From: Aurantibacillus circumpalustris
GTDB lineage: Bacteria > Bacteroidota > Bacteroidia > B-17B0 > Aurantibacillaceae
Length of the DNA: 64,000 nt
Direction of reading: 5' to 3'
Assembly (NCBI RefSeq): GCF_029625215.1
Contig: NZ_CP121197.1
Coordinates: 186,001 to 250,000 of the forward strand
Numbering within the stretch: the stretch's first letter is position 1; the number at the start of each line of letters is the position of its first letter. The translations under genes and the position numbers were made by a program. The notes below the pieces were generated by a model. The model did not search any database. It worked only from the letters and a program-made list of their open reading frames with translations, and was not told where the DNA came from. Shown one piece after another: positions 1-9,629 of the stretch.

Positions 1-2
1 AG

Positions 3-27
3 CCGCTGAAAGCTTGCTTTCAAGCGG
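3..27. terminator. Hairpin, possible terminator
   Basis: CCGCTGAAAGC pairs with GCTTTCaAGCGG (one bulged A) around a 2-base loop. It probably ends a gene lying left of the window. The following bases (ATTTATG) are only weakly T-rich, so termination is uncertain. Bases 28-197 hold no gene that I can see. A TATTTTTG element at 146-153 fits the Bacteroidota -7 box for the next gene, but I see no clear -33 partner. Confidence 0.3.
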
Positions 28-197
28 ATTTATGAAAATATAAATAACTTGTTGCATGGTAAAAAGTTTTGTAAAGTAATTCTGAGTTAAGAGAGATCAA
101 TATTTCATTCATCAAATTATGTTAACGGGTTAGCCTGCTTCAAGATATTTTTGTACCTTATCCATAGAAGTTATTTATTCACCTCTTAAAAATTACT

Positions 198-512
198 ATG
201 ATAATACAATTGAACGCAGACAAAAATCTAACCATCCACGAAGAGTATAGAAATAAGTTAGAATCTTTATTAACCGAAGAATTAAGTCGGTACAGTGATC
301 ACATAACAAGACTTGAAGTTCATCTATCAGATGAAAATGGAAGTAAAAGCGGAGTAAACGATAAAAGATGTTTACTCGAAGCGCGTCTTGCTGGTAGAAA
401 ACCAATTGCTGTTATAGACATAGCAAACACGCATGATTTGTCGGTAATCGGAGCTATTAGCAAATTAAAACCTTCGTTAGAAACCATATTTGGGAGGTTA
501 AGGAGTCATTAA
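198..512 (+). CDS. HPF/RaiA-family ribosome-associated protein
   Basis: A 104-residue protein resembling the S30AE/HPF ribosome-hibernation family. These proteins bind the 30S decoding region and silence or dimerise ribosomes in stationary phase or stress. The N-terminal pattern (MIIQLNADKNL, then a long helix with EEYRNKLESLLTEEL) and the strand LEVHLSDEN fit the beta-alpha-beta-beta-beta-alpha fold. It is a short form without the C-terminal dimerisation domain of long HPF. The ATG at 198 is followed directly by the expected first strand. The family call rests on pattern recognition. The gene stands alone, with a possible -7 box at 146-153. Confidence 0.6.
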   Translation: MIIQLNADKNLTIHEEYRNKLESLLTEELSRYSDHITRLEVHLSDENGSKSGVNDKRCLLEARLAGRKPIAVIDIANTHDLSVIGAISKLKPSLETIFGRLRSH

Positions 513-614
513 TAATTTTAACATAAAGCCCTTTAAATTCGTTGTTTAATGGATTAGAATTTTTAATACCTTCATATAACAAGGTCAAAAGTGCAAACAA
601 AAAAAATCTTTCGC

Positions 615-1250
615 ATGAAACACTTAAAGCCCATAATTACGTGTTTAATACTTTTAGTTAGTTTTATTGCACGAGGACAAAAAGACTTTTCTAAATATGC
701 TGTTGGTGTGAATTTTGTTCCGCTTTATTCAGGAACTCCCGAATTGCAATTGGATTATTTCCCAACAAAGTACTTTGGATTTTCTGCAAGCGGTGGTTAT
801 ACCTATAAAGCATTGCGGGGAGGTTTTGTAAAAGTAGGTGATTACTCAAAAATTGATGATCTGAAAGGCAGTTATTTTAAAATTGGGTTAAAATATAGAA
901 CCCCATCAAAACCTAGAAAACATATTTTTATTGCTTTTGCTCAATTGAGTTATATATACTCTTATTTTAATGAAACAGGGCGTCGTTATTTTGAGGAAGG
1001 CCAAAAAAATATTCGCATTACAGGTTTTGCAAATGCTTTTGCAGCTGCTTTTGGGTTTGAGTGTCGTTTATTAAATCACGTTTTTTTAAGAGGTGGTTTG
1101 CAATATGCAATTTCATTTCGAAATGAGCACCTTGGATATCCTGGTCATACCTTCCAGCCTGGAATTGGCGCGTCTGGTCTACTTTTTAATAATCAAATTG
1201 CACTTGGACTCGTGTTTAAATTTTCTGATTTGAAATGTAAATCCGATTAA
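615..1250 (+). CDS. Predicted outer membrane beta-barrel protein
   Basis: About 211 residues with a cleavable signal peptide (MKHLKPIITCLILLVSFIARGQ, cut after the Gly-Gln typical of Bacteroidota exports). The mature part has alternating aromatic/glycine strands such as KYFGFSASGGYTYKALRGG and ends in a strand rich in F and L (IALGLVFKFSDL), as in small outer membrane barrels. I chose the ATG at 615 because it opens the signal peptide. A GTG at 591 is in frame and would add eight residues before the positive N-region. No specific family or function is recognised. It converges on the next gene. Confidence 0.55.
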   Translation: MKHLKPIITCLILLVSFIARGQKDFSKYAVGVNFVPLYSGTPELQLDYFPTKYFGFSASGGYTYKALRGGFVKVGDYSKIDDLKGSYFKIGLKYRTPSKPRKHIFIAFAQLSYIYSYFNETGRRYFEEGQKNIRITGFANAFAAAFGFECRLLNHVFLRGGLQYAISFRNEHLGYPGHTFQPGIGASGLLFNNQIALGLVFKFSDLKCKSD

Positions 1251-1254
1251 AGTC

Positions 1255-1273
1255 AGTCCATTGGAATTGGACT
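1255..1273. terminator. Weak hairpin between convergent genes
   Basis: AGTCCA at 1255-1260 pairs with TGGACT at 1268-1273, followed by AATTTT. It sits exactly between two convergent stop codons and may end transcription from the left. The stem is short, so the call is tentative. Confidence 0.3.
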
Positions 1274-3113
1274 AATTTTCCCTAGTTATTCCTACAATTT
1301 TTTCATAGTTACTTCGTCTTTCTGAATCATGCATTAAAGAATTTAGCCAAAAAGTCGCTGTCTTAAAATCATTAGCATTAATGTACATAGCCGCCAAATT
1401 CAATTTAGGTTCATCGAAACGAGGACTAATTCTTGCCGCTTCTTCATAAAATTTTTTCGCTGAAAGCACTTCGTTAGTAAACACAAACGATGAAGCTAAA
1501 TCGTTGAGTACATTTTTATTGTACGGCGCAAGTTCATAGGCTTTTAAAAAATCTTGCTGTGCTTCCTTATAATTTCCCATTGAAGCTTTTGCATTACCCG
1601 TGTACCAATAGATTGGGATCGAAGTTGGATCAACCGAATAGGCATAACTCATTGCGGAATTACCTGAGCTGATCAGATCTGGTAGCTGATTACTGTTTTT
1701 ATAATTGTACATTCTTCTTGTATAATACTCTCCATTAAAGCGCTTTATTCCAGTAAATACAATTCCCAGCAATACAAGTAGGGAGGCGAAAACTGCTACA
1801 TCATTCACTCTTATTTCTCCGAACTTTTTAAGAGGTAGATACTTTTTTATATGATAATAAATCATTCCGTAAAGTATGCTAATCCAAAGTCCATGTTCAA
1901 TACGCTCCTTTGGAAAATCGAAAAAGGAAATTGCCGCGTAACCTGTTATAAATGCTATACACAAAATCAAATCTAAACGAAGCCATTTATCTCGCGGTAT
2001 TAACCACAAAATTTTTATTGCCGAAAATATTAAGCCAAATAGAAAAAGTAAATAAAAATTAAAACCTATAAAACCTAATTCCGAAAGAATCCACAAAAAA
2101 TCATTGTGTGGTCGCTGAAATGTATAATTAAGTTCTTCGCCACGCCAAAGTCCACTTAGGGTTGCATCAGGTAAGTATGTCTGCCAATTACCAGCTCCTA
2201 CTCCTATTAAAGATTTTTGCCTTATCAGGTGATATGTTTTATCCCAAAGAACCAAGCGTTCCTCCTCTACCTTAAGAATGTTTGAGGTAGCGTTGGCACC
2301 TCCTTCTAAATTAGAAGTAAAACTTTCACTTTTCTGAATAAGCGGCTGAAGAAAAACGAAGAAAAAAACATTCGTAAAAACAAGTACTGAGATTAGAAGA
2401 ATTGGCAGTTTAACTTTAATTAATGGCACCTTAAAATAGTTTATAAATAAATAAAGCGTGACTGTAACTGCAACACTAACGCTTATTCCTAACCATACTG
2501 CTTTTGTTTTCAAAAAAATTAAAAGTAATGTGCTAAGCAAAATACAAGCCAACGCAAGCAATGACCAGGGTTGTTTCAATTTATAAAAAGAAGCAATCAG
2601 AAAAAAAAGATTTAAAAACAAAAAACTTGCAAGAAGATTTTTATGACCGTTTACTCCCGTAATACGATATAAAGCATCTTTATTAAAATTCTGAAGCTCA
2701 CTCAGTTGAAAACAAACAACTAAAAAAATAATTAAAAAAAGTGCGATCGAACACTTTAAAAGTACTTTGAGGAAATAGTCGTAGGATTGCTTTAAAAAGA
2801 AGTAAGTAAACGCAAACGTAAAAAAGAACAGAATTTGTTTCGAGGCTTCAAACAGTGATTCAGATTTTGAAGTTGCCCAGAGAATCGATGTAAAAGCAAA
2901 TATAGAATAGCCAGCGCCTGCAAGAAAAATAAAATCAAGTTTTAGGCTAAATTTTAAATCTGACTGCAAACAAAAATAAAAAACAAGGGCGATACTCACG
3001 CCGAGACTAATAAATCTTGGGAGAAGCGTTAAATCAAGAATAAATGGGAAAACAAGCGAAGAAGAAAAAATAATGCCGAAAATAAATGTGTTTATAACTG
3101 ATCTGTTTTTCAT
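1272..3113 (-). CDS. O-antigen ligase-like (Wzy/WaaL) membrane protein with C-terminal TPRs
   Basis: About 613 residues. Residues 1-430 are strongly hydrophobic with roughly eleven to twelve membrane segments. They include the large periplasmic loop expected in O-antigen ligase/polymerase proteins (PF04932), with the conserved stretch RPHNDFLWILSELGFIG. Residues 450-600 are soluble and contain TPR-like helices (GNYKEAQQDFLKAYELAP, then ARISPRFDEPKLNLAAMYI). The likely role is ligation or polymerisation of surface polysaccharide at the inner membrane. An in-frame ATG at 3170 exists, but that extension would be translated from the terminator of the upstream gene (3144-3167), so I start at MKNRSVINTF, the ATG at 3113. 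The exact substrate cannot be read from sequence. Confidence 0.75.
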   Translation of the reverse strand: MKNRSVINTFIFGIIFSSSLVFPFILDLTLLPRFISLGVSIALVFYFCLQSDLKFSLKLDFIFLAGAGYSIFAFTSILWATSKSESLFEASKQILFFFTFAFTYFFLKQSYDYFLKVLLKCSIALFLIIFLVVCFQLSELQNFNKDALYRITGVNGHKNLLASFLFLNLFFLIASFYKLKQPWSLLALACILLSTLLLIFLKTKAVWLGISVSVAVTVTLYLFINYFKVPLIKVKLPILLISVLVFTNVFFFVFLQPLIQKSESFTSNLEGGANATSNILKVEEERLVLWDKTYHLIRQKSLIGVGAGNWQTYLPDATLSGLWRGEELNYTFQRPHNDFLWILSELGFIGFNFYLLFLFGLIFSAIKILWLIPRDKWLRLDLILCIAFITGYAAISFFDFPKERIEHGLWISILYGMIYYHIKKYLPLKKFGEIRVNDVAVFASLLVLLGIVFTGIKRFNGEYYTRRMYNYKNSNQLPDLISSGNSAMSYAYSVDPTSIPIYWYTGNAKASMGNYKEAQQDFLKAYELAPYNKNVLNDLASSFVFTNEVLSAKKFYEEAARISPRFDEPKLNLAAMYINANDFKTATFWLNSLMHDSERRSNYEKIVGITREN

Positions 3114-3143
3114 GTTATAACGATGAAGATAGGTATTTGGGAA

Positions 3144-3167
3144 TAAAAAAACCGGCCGAAGCCGGTT
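3144..3167 (-). terminator. Rho-independent terminator of the T9SS cargo gene at 3186-4037
   Basis: AACCGGC at 3150-3156 and GCCGGTT at 3161-3167 form a perfect 7-bp stem with a 4-base loop. Read on the minus strand the stem is followed by a run of Ts. It lies 19 bp past the stop of the 3186-4037 gene and rules out the far-upstream start for the membrane protein downstream. Confidence 0.85.
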
Positions 3168-3185
3168 CATTTAATAAAAAATTAA

Positions 3186-4037
3186 TTAACGTGTTATAAT
3201 TATCTTCTTCTTAAAATCGTCAGAAAGAACGAAATAAATACCCGCGTTTAATCCAGAGACCTGCGTTTCAGAATTTGGCTCTAGATAGATTGTTTTAACA
3301 ATTTGTCCAAGTTCATTCCTTATAACCGCAGTTCTGCTTTTAGTTGATTTGATTACAAAAGATCCATTATTCGGATTAGGATATATATTTAAAGAAAAAG
3401 GAGAAGCATCGTCCTTATATTCGATTATTCCAACACATGGATCGGCAATCACAGTGATTTGACTTGTAGCAGTGCAAGGTCCATTTGTTACCAGTACCGA
3501 ATAGTTGGTTGAAACCAATGGGTTAGCAATCACAGAATACGAATTCGTTGAACTTAACCCTGTTGGCGGCGACCAATTATAGGAAATTGTGGTAGAACTC
3601 GCTTGAAAAATAGTGGAGCTGGCCGAAAGATGAGTTGAGGAGCCCTGACAAAAAACCTGGGCACCAGAAAAACTAACAACAGGCGTTTCATAGGCATTAA
3701 TAACTAAAGAAACCGTAGCACTATTTCCGGAGCTATTAGTTGCATAACAATACAAAGTATATGTAGTACCAGAAGGGGACGGTGGGAAAACAATTCCACA
3801 GACAGCGCCATTGCCAACTGTGGTCAAAACAATACCAGAAGGGCCAGCGTAACTCCATGAATAAGAGCCTGGCGAATTTGACGCTGTTACAGAATAAACT
3901 GTCGCAGAGGCATTAGGAGTGCATATAACTGGCGATCCTTGAATAGGACTAATTGTTGGCACCTGCCCGAAATTTTTGACAGTAAACATGCTAAATAGCA
4001 ATACGAATAAGAATGTTTTTGGGAGTACGGTTTTCAT
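3186..4037 (-). CDS. T9SS type A sorting domain-containing secreted protein with PKD/Ig-like domains
   Basis: A 283-residue secreted protein. The signal peptide is at residues 1-24 (MKTVLPKTFLFVLLFSMFTVKNFG). Two beta-sandwich PKD/Ig-like modules follow: about 28-112, with SYSWSYAGPSG, and about 117-200, with SYNWSPPTGLSSTNSYSV. The C-terminal type A sorting tail is at about 208-283 (SLNIYPNPNNGSFVIKS, then GIYFVLSDDFKKKIIITR). The tail directs export by the type IX system and usually surface anchoring. No enzyme domain is present, so the function is unknown; binding or adhesion is possible. The gene is monocistronic, with a strong terminator at 3144-3167. Confidence 0.85.
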   Translation of the reverse strand: MKTVLPKTFLFVLLFSMFTVKNFGQVPTISPIQGSPVICTPNASATVYSVTASNSPGSYSWSYAGPSGIVLTTVGNGAVCGIVFPPSPSGTTYTLYCYATNSSGNSATVSLVINAYETPVVSFSGAQVFCQGSSTHLSASSTIFQASSTTISYNWSPPTGLSSTNSYSVIANPLVSTNYSVLVTNGPCTATSQITVIADPCVGIIEYKDDASPFSLNIYPNPNNGSFVIKSTKSRTAVIRNELGQIVKTIYLEPNSETQVSGLNAGIYFVLSDDFKKKIIITR

Positions 4038-4289
4038 TTAAGAGTAATTTATGGGTTAACTAAACGAAGATAAGCAAATAAACCGGCAAATTGAAATTTG
4101 AATCTTAAAGATTCAGAGAATATGTAGAAAATATGATTTAGATACCCGTTAAATGTTTAATTTAGGTTCAGCAAATTTTCTCACTTTGTCATTCCTTGCT
4201 TTTCTAACAAAAGTTATTTTTGCTAACTAATTAAACTTCCTCTATTTTTTGAAGTCTAACAACAACACTTACAATTTAAATATGACCAA

Positions 4290-6002
4290 ATGATACATTC
4301 AAAATTAGTTTCAAAAATTTTAGGAAGTTTACTAATTTTCCTTTCGGTTTCAGCTTTTTGCCAGACGGTGCCTTTGGCGAATTTTTCAATTAGCCCGAAT
4401 CCTATATGTTCTGGTTCTGCCAATGTTGTCCAAATATCAGATCACTCTTCAGGCTCGCCAACATCTTGGTCTTACGTGATCAATTCAGCAGGGCCTGGCC
4501 CGGGCGGCTCAACTACACTCACCGTTCAAAATCCCACACTAATATTTAATGGTCAAGGCACTTATACAGTTACACTTATTACAACAAATGCTTCAGGTGC
4601 CAGTATTCCGTATACTCAGACTCTTTCAGTGCTTCCATCTCCTAATGCTCAAATTAATCCCGGCAATCAAACAAGTTGTTTAGGCGGAAATCCTTTATCC
4701 ATAGCAGTTTTAGCGGGAGGTCCTGGTAGCAATGGTAATACTTACCTTTGGTCAACAAGTGCTACATCTTCGTCTATATCGGTTTCACCGAGCGTTACTA
4801 CAACTTATTCATGTGTTATAACCGCAACGAATGGTTGCAGTGTTGAACGAACAGCCATTGTAAATATTTCACAACCAACAATTGTTATCAATAGCAATCC
4901 TGCAAACATTTGTCCTGGTACCTCAAGCACATTGACAGCCACTGGAACGAATCCTGGACCTTTCACCTATTCTTGGTCAACAAGTGCAACAACGCGAACC
5001 ATTTCAACAAACTTAGCTGCTGTATATGATGTTACGGTAACTAACGGTAACGGATGTACTGCAACACAATCATACACCTTAGGAACATCCACAACTTTAT
5101 CGCTCACGGCAACATCAAATCCGTCGGTATTGTGCGCTGGAAATACAGCAACTCTTCGTGTTACCGGAGCATCATCTTATTCCTGGAACACGGGTGCCAC
5201 AAGCCCTAATATGACAGTTAATCCCACAAGTCAGGCAAGTTACACTGTTATGGGGCAAACGGGCACGTGTACAGGAACAACATCTATTACGCTCAATGTT
5301 AGTTTAACGCCAACACTCGTTATTACCACAAGCAATGCTTCTGTTTGCAGTGGAAATTCTACTACACTTAGTGCTAATGGAGCCACCAGCTACACCTGGC
5401 TACCCTCAACTTTTTCCTCAAGTACAACCGTTACACCATTGCAAAATACAACATACACCGTGAGAGGGAATAATGTTGGTTGTCCCAATCGTACCGCTAC
5501 AATTTCAATCAGCGTGTTGCCAAATCCAAATGTTAGTATAAGTTCAAGTTCGAGTTTATCATGCGCTGGTGAAGTAGTTGCAATAGCAGCTAGTGGCGCC
5601 TCTAACTACACATGGAGCACCGGAATAAACACAGCCATTTTAATTGTTACACCCACAGTAACAAGTACATATTCAGTAACTGCAAGCGACCTAAACAATT
5701 GTTATAACTCCGCTACAATTGTGCAAAACGTTTCAGACTGCGTAGGGATTACACAATTAGATAAGGATGTACATTCATTGAAAATATATCCAAACCCCAG
5801 CGAAGGAAGGCTTACAATTACATCAACGAGTAACATGGAAATAAATATTTATGATCTCAACGGACGATTAGTAAAAACAATTGTTCTTTCAGAAGGCAAC
5901 AATAAAACCTACTTCATTACTGATCTTTCTAAAGGTTTGTATTATGTCTATGGAAAAAATGAAGACGAACTAGTGAAACAAAAAATACTTATTTTAAACT
6001 AG
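4290..6002 (+). CDS. T9SS type A sorting domain-containing protein with repeated PKD/Ig-like domains
   Basis: A 570-residue secreted protein. The signal peptide (MIHSKLVSKILGSLLIFLSVSAFC) is followed by a PKD-like domain at about 28-120 and then about five Ig-like repeats of 70-80 residues. Each repeat carries a cysteine-containing opening (VCSGNSTTLSANGATSYTW, LSCAGEVVAIAASGASNYTW) and a TTYTV or STYSVT ending. The type A T9SS tail begins at about 493 (SLKIYPNPSEGRLTITS) and ends KGLYYVYGKNEDELVKQKILILN. It is probably an adhesive or structural surface protein; no catalytic motif is seen. It is transcribed away from the related gene at 3186-4037, with a 252-bp promoter region between them (4038-4289) where I found no clear operator. 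Confidence 0.85.
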   Translation: MIHSKLVSKILGSLLIFLSVSAFCQTVPLANFSISPNPICSGSANVVQISDHSSGSPTSWSYVINSAGPGPGGSTTLTVQNPTLIFNGQGTYTVTLITTNASGASIPYTQTLSVLPSPNAQINPGNQTSCLGGNPLSIAVLAGGPGSNGNTYLWSTSATSSSISVSPSVTTTYSCVITATNGCSVERTAIVNISQPTIVINSNPANICPGTSSTLTATGTNPGPFTYSWSTSATTRTISTNLAAVYDVTVTNGNGCTATQSYTLGTSTTLSLTATSNPSVLCAGNTATLRVTGASSYSWNTGATSPNMTVNPTSQASYTVMGQTGTCTGTTSITLNVSLTPTLVITTSNASVCSGNSTTLSANGATSYTWLPSTFSSSTTVTPLQNTTYTVRGNNVGCPNRTATISISVLPNPNVSISSSSSLSCAGEVVAIAASGASNYTWSTGINTAILIVTPTVTSTYSVTASDLNNCYNSATIVQNVSDCVGITQLDKDVHSLKIYPNPSEGRLTITSTSNMEINIYDLNGRLVKTIVLSEGNNKTYFITDLSKGLYYVYGKNEDELVKQKILILN

Positions 6003-6093
6003 GGATTTAGCATCTTTTACCGTTAAATTCCTTTAACTCTGTACTTTTGCTATTGGCTAAAAAGAATTTGTTTTTATCAATTAAAATTGCTGC

Positions 6094-6375
6094 ATGGAAA
6101 TTAAACACGAACAGCTTGGCAAAAAAGGAGTTTTCTTTGTTGAAGAAAACTCCTCACGCATTGCAGAACTAGTGTACGTTTTTGCTGGCACCGATAAATT
6201 TATTATTGAACATACCAAAGTAAATCCTGGCAACGAGGGCAAAGGTCTAGGCCGAAAACTTGTTGATGCAGCCGCTGCTTTCGCAAGAGAAAATAGTTAC
6301 AAAATTCTTCCGCTGTGTCCTTATGCTAAAAAAGTCATGCAAAATTCTGACATTTATCAAGACATCTTATTTTAA
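6094..6375 (+). CDS. Small GNAT-family N-acetyltransferase (YjdJ/GCN5-related type)
   Basis: A 93-residue protein of the minimal GNAT type (PF14542-like). The acetyl-CoA loop is visible as VNPGNEGKGLGRKLVDAAAAFARE (residues about 49-72), followed by ILPLCPYAKKVMQNSDIYQDIL, a C-terminal signature of this subfamily. The substrate is unknown in most members. A perfect TACTTTTG -7 box lies at 6042-6049, so the gene is probably transcribed alone. The 218 bp after it (6376-6593) hold the promoter of the next gene and no small ORF that I trust. Confidence 0.85.
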   Translation: MEIKHEQLGKKGVFFVEENSSRIAELVYVFAGTDKFIIEHTKVNPGNEGKGLGRKLVDAAAAFARENSYKILPLCPYAKKVMQNSDIYQDILF

Positions 6376-6543
6376 CCTCTTATCTAATAAACCTAGGCGG
6401 AATTTTGGTTCGTAAATATCTGGAATTTTTGGAATTTTGAGATGTTAAAACTATACCGACTCGCTTAGCTTGCCGTATTTGGAAGCGTTTTAGTAGAATA
6501 CTGTTAATTTTTTAGCTGTTTTATAATTATATTTTAAAAAGGA

Positions 6544-6573
6544 TTGGGTATTCATTGCCGACTCATTATATTG
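6544..6573 (+). promoter_or_regulatory. Candidate promoter for the M4 metalloprotease
   Basis: TTG at 6544-6546, a 20-bp spacer, then TATATTG at 6567-6573, close to the Bacteroidota TTG-N20-TAnnTTTG pattern. Transcription would start near 6580. This excludes the in-frame upstream start at 6555 and favours the ATG at 6594. Confidence 0.4.
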
Positions 6574-6593
6574 CAAGATTGATTTTAATACAC

Positions 6594-9500
6594 ATGAAAA
6601 AAACCATCATTACCGTTTGCATTGCTTTTCTGTCTAATGTTCTTTTTGGACAGACTTTTTCAAAGATTATTCCTTACGCGGAAAACGTAACTTATACTTC
6701 TGAAAATAAAATTAATTTTATTCGTTTTCAAGAAAATAATACTCTTAATGAAACCACAATTTCCGAATTTATCAATCAGCATATTTTTAATAATGGACTA
6801 AACAAAGTGGTTGCTCTTAAAAAAGAAAAAGATGAATTAGGTTTCACGAACATAAAATTTTCAATATTTCAAAATGGCATTCTAATTTCAAACAAAGTAA
6901 TCATAGCGCATTTTTTAAATAACAAATTAGTTTCACTTAATGGCGATCTTTATGCACCTGCCATAGCTAAAAATAACTTTTCTATTTCAGAAAAAAAGGC
7001 GTTAACCTATGCACTTTCGAAGGTAAATGCAAAAAAATATAAATGGGACAACAAAGCCGAAGAAGAGCATATGCGGACTATTCTTAACGAACCAAATTTT
7101 AGCTATTATCCGCATGGTTCAAAAGTTGTTTTTGAAAAAGAAGGAATTAACTTTAACGCTTATCAGTTTAATATTTATGCAGAAGATCCACTATACCGTG
7201 CAAATGTATTTGTTGATGCGTCCACCGGGATGATTCTCGATGAACAGAATTTAATTTGTACCACAGATGTTCCTGCTACCTGTAACACCAAATTTAGTGG
7301 TCCGCAAACATTCACGGTAGACTATACCGGATCGCTTTACCGTTTAAGAGAAACACAAAGAGGTCAAGGCATAGAAACCTATAATTTGCACAATAGTAGC
7401 AGTTATTTAACTGCTACTGACTTTACAAATTCAAGTACAAGTTGGACTACCACAGGTTTTGACCAGGCTGCAACTGATGCCCATTGGGGTGCAGAAAAAA
7501 CATACGACTACTATCTTCTGCAGCATAATAGAAATAGTATAAACAATAATGGTTTCAAACTTTATAGTTACGTACACTACCAAACAAATTACGCGAATGC
7601 TTTTTGGGATGGTCAGCGCATGACGTACGGCGATGGCAATTCAAGTGGGTCTATGAAAATTTTTACCGCATTGGATGTTTGTGGGCATGAAATTACTCAT
7701 GGTTTAACGTCAAACACCGGGGCTATGGTATACAGCAATGAATCAGGTGCTCTGAACGAGAGTTATTCGGATATTTTTGGAACGGCTATCGAAAACTTCG
7801 GACGACCTAGCAATTGGAACTGGAAAATTGGTGAAGATATCACTAATAATGGCAATGGATTAAGAAGTATGTCAAACCCAAATGCTTATGGCGATCCCGA
7901 CACCTACGGTGGCACATACTATTACAACGGTACAGCGGATAATGGCGGCGTTCATACAAACAGTGGCGTGAGTAACTTTTGGTTTTACTTACTCACAAGT
8001 GGAGGTTCAGGAACGAATGATTTATCAAACGCATACTCAGTGAGTGGAATTGGAATAACCAGCGCAGCGAAAATTGCATTTAGGGCATTAACGGTATATT
8101 ATACTCCTACTACCAATTATGCAATGGCAAGACAATTAACCATACAGGCAGCTATAGATCTTTTTGGAAGCTGTAGTAATGAGCTTATACAGACTACGAA
8201 AGCTTGGTATGCTGTAGGTGTTGGTGCGAATTATATCACTGGACTTGTTGGACCTAATTTCACATCTAACATTACAAACTTTTGTTCAGCCCCTGCCAAC
8301 GTTACATTCAATAACACCACAACAAATGGCTTTACATATAATTGGAGTTTTGGCGATGGTGCCACTGCTAGCACAACTAACGCCGTTCATACCTACTCAG
8401 CGGTAGGGGTTTATGCTGTAAAACTAAAAGCCACTGGTTGTGCTAGTGCTCTTGATAGTATAACAAAAACTGCTTTTATTGTTGTTAACGGGCCAATTGC
8501 TAGTCCCCTTGTGACATCTTCCGCAGTAGCTTGCGAGAATACTCCTATCACATTAGTTGGCTCAGGAAACGCTACCTTAAAATGGTATGATAGTGCAACT
8601 GGTGGAACAGAACTAGGCGTTGGTAGTCCCTTTGCCACTTCTGGTTTATCAACATCTACTACATTTTATGCTGCCAATACAATTACACTCGCTCCTGTTT
8701 ATGGAGGTCTCTCATCGTTCACAGGTGGTGGTTATTCAAATGTAAATACAAATTATCTCCTCTTTAACGTATTTCAAAATAGCATTCTAAATTCAGTTGT
8801 TGTTAAATCCCAATCTATTTCAGACCGCGTAATTGAATTAAAAAATGCTTCTAATGTGGTATTATACACAACTACTGTAAATATTGGTATCGGTACAACA
8901 ACAGTAATCTTAAATTATAACCTTACCCCTGGAACTAATTATAAACTCGGGTTAAATAGTGCCTCAGCGTCTAGTTTATACAGAACAAATACAGGTGTCA
9001 CATTTCCATACAACATTGGTGGTGCGGCAGAAATAACTAACTCTAGCACGGGTACCAATGCATACTATTTTTTCTACGATTGGAAAATATCTAAAGAAGA
9101 ATGCGCAAGTACCAGGGTTCCAGTTTCAGTTTCAGTTCATCCAGCACCATCTGTAACGATGACCGCTCCAGATAGTCCGGTTTGTGTTGGAGATGTTATT
9201 GATTTGCAAGGCACGCCAAGTGGAGGTGCATACATTGGCAATACAGTAACTGGTTCTATGTTTAGTGCTTCCAATGGCGCTGGAACGTACAGTGTATCTT
9301 ATAAGTATACCGATGCTTACTCATGCAGCAGTACTGTTGAATCAACATTAATTGTTGAAGAATGTACCAGCGTTTCAAATTCAGTTCTTTCAAGTAGTTC
9401 TGTTCAGATTTATCCAAGTCCTGTTCAGGATAACTTAATGATTAAGGGAGTTAATGTATATTCTAAACTAATTATATGTGATGCATTAGGGCGTGTAACG

Positions 9501-9629
9501 CTTACCAAGGAACTTTATAATTCTGAAGAAAAAATAAATATTGCTGATTTCGTTAATGGCATCTATGTGTTAAGCATACAAGATGAGACTGGTAAAACAA
9601 TTAAAACCAGCAAGATAATCAAGAACTAA
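6594..9629 (+). CDS. Secreted M4 (thermolysin-like) metalloprotease with PKD domain and T9SS type A tail
   Basis: About 1011 residues from the ATG at 6594, which opens a signal peptide (MKKTIITVCIAFLSNVLFGQ). Domains in order: FTP/PepSY-type propeptide (about 25-210); M4 peptidase (about 230-545) with the zinc motif HEITH at 365-369, the third ligand Glu389 in NESYSD (24 residues after the first His, as in thermolysin) and the downstream catalytic His in DNGGVHTNSG; PKD domain (about 555-630, YNWSFGDGA); Ig-like regions; type A tail (VQIYPSPVQDNLMIKG onward). All key catalytic residues are present. It should be an extracellular neutral protease activated by propeptide removal. Its stop overlaps the convergent glycosyltransferase end by 4 bp. 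Confidence 0.92.
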   Translation: MKKTIITVCIAFLSNVLFGQTFSKIIPYAENVTYTSENKINFIRFQENNTLNETTISEFINQHIFNNGLNKVVALKKEKDELGFTNIKFSIFQNGILISNKVIIAHFLNNKLVSLNGDLYAPAIAKNNFSISEKKALTYALSKVNAKKYKWDNKAEEEHMRTILNEPNFSYYPHGSKVVFEKEGINFNAYQFNIYAEDPLYRANVFVDASTGMILDEQNLICTTDVPATCNTKFSGPQTFTVDYTGSLYRLRETQRGQGIETYNLHNSSSYLTATDFTNSSTSWTTTGFDQAATDAHWGAEKTYDYYLLQHNRNSINNNGFKLYSYVHYQTNYANAFWDGQRMTYGDGNSSGSMKIFTALDVCGHEITHGLTSNTGAMVYSNESGALNESYSDIFGTAIENFGRPSNWNWKIGEDITNNGNGLRSMSNPNAYGDPDTYGGTYYYNGTADNGGVHTNSGVSNFWFYLLTSGGSGTNDLSNAYSVSGIGITSAAKIAFRALTVYYTPTTNYAMARQLTIQAAIDLFGSCSNELIQTTKAWYAVGVGANYITGLVGPNFTSNITNFCSAPANVTFNNTTTNGFTYNWSFGDGATASTTNAVHTYSAVGVYAVKLKATGCASALDSITKTAFIVVNGPIASPLVTSSAVACENTPITLVGSGNATLKWYDSATGGTELGVGSPFATSGLSTSTTFYAANTITLAPVYGGLSSFTGGGYSNVNTNYLLFNVFQNSILNSVVVKSQSISDRVIELKNASNVVLYTTTVNIGIGTTTVILNYNLTPGTNYKLGLNSASASSLYRTNTGVTFPYNIGGAAEITNSSTGTNAYYFFYDWKISKEECASTRVPVSVSVHPAPSVTMTAPDSPVCVGDVIDLQGTPSGGAYIGNTVTGSMFSASNGAGTYSVSYKYTDAYSCSSTVESTLIVEECTSVSNSVLSSSSVQIYPSPVQDNLMIKGVNVYSKLIICDALGRVTLTKELYNSEEKINIADFVNGIYVLSIQDETGKTIKTSKIIKN

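Noticed and set aside
3114-3170. N-terminal extension of the O-antigen ligase-like gene (in-frame ATG at 3170)
   Set aside because: The extension is encoded by the terminator hairpin of the upstream gene, and the signal-like start at 3113 is better.
6376-6593. tRNA-like GGTTCG sequence near 6408
   Set aside because: The flanking bases cannot form a cloverleaf.
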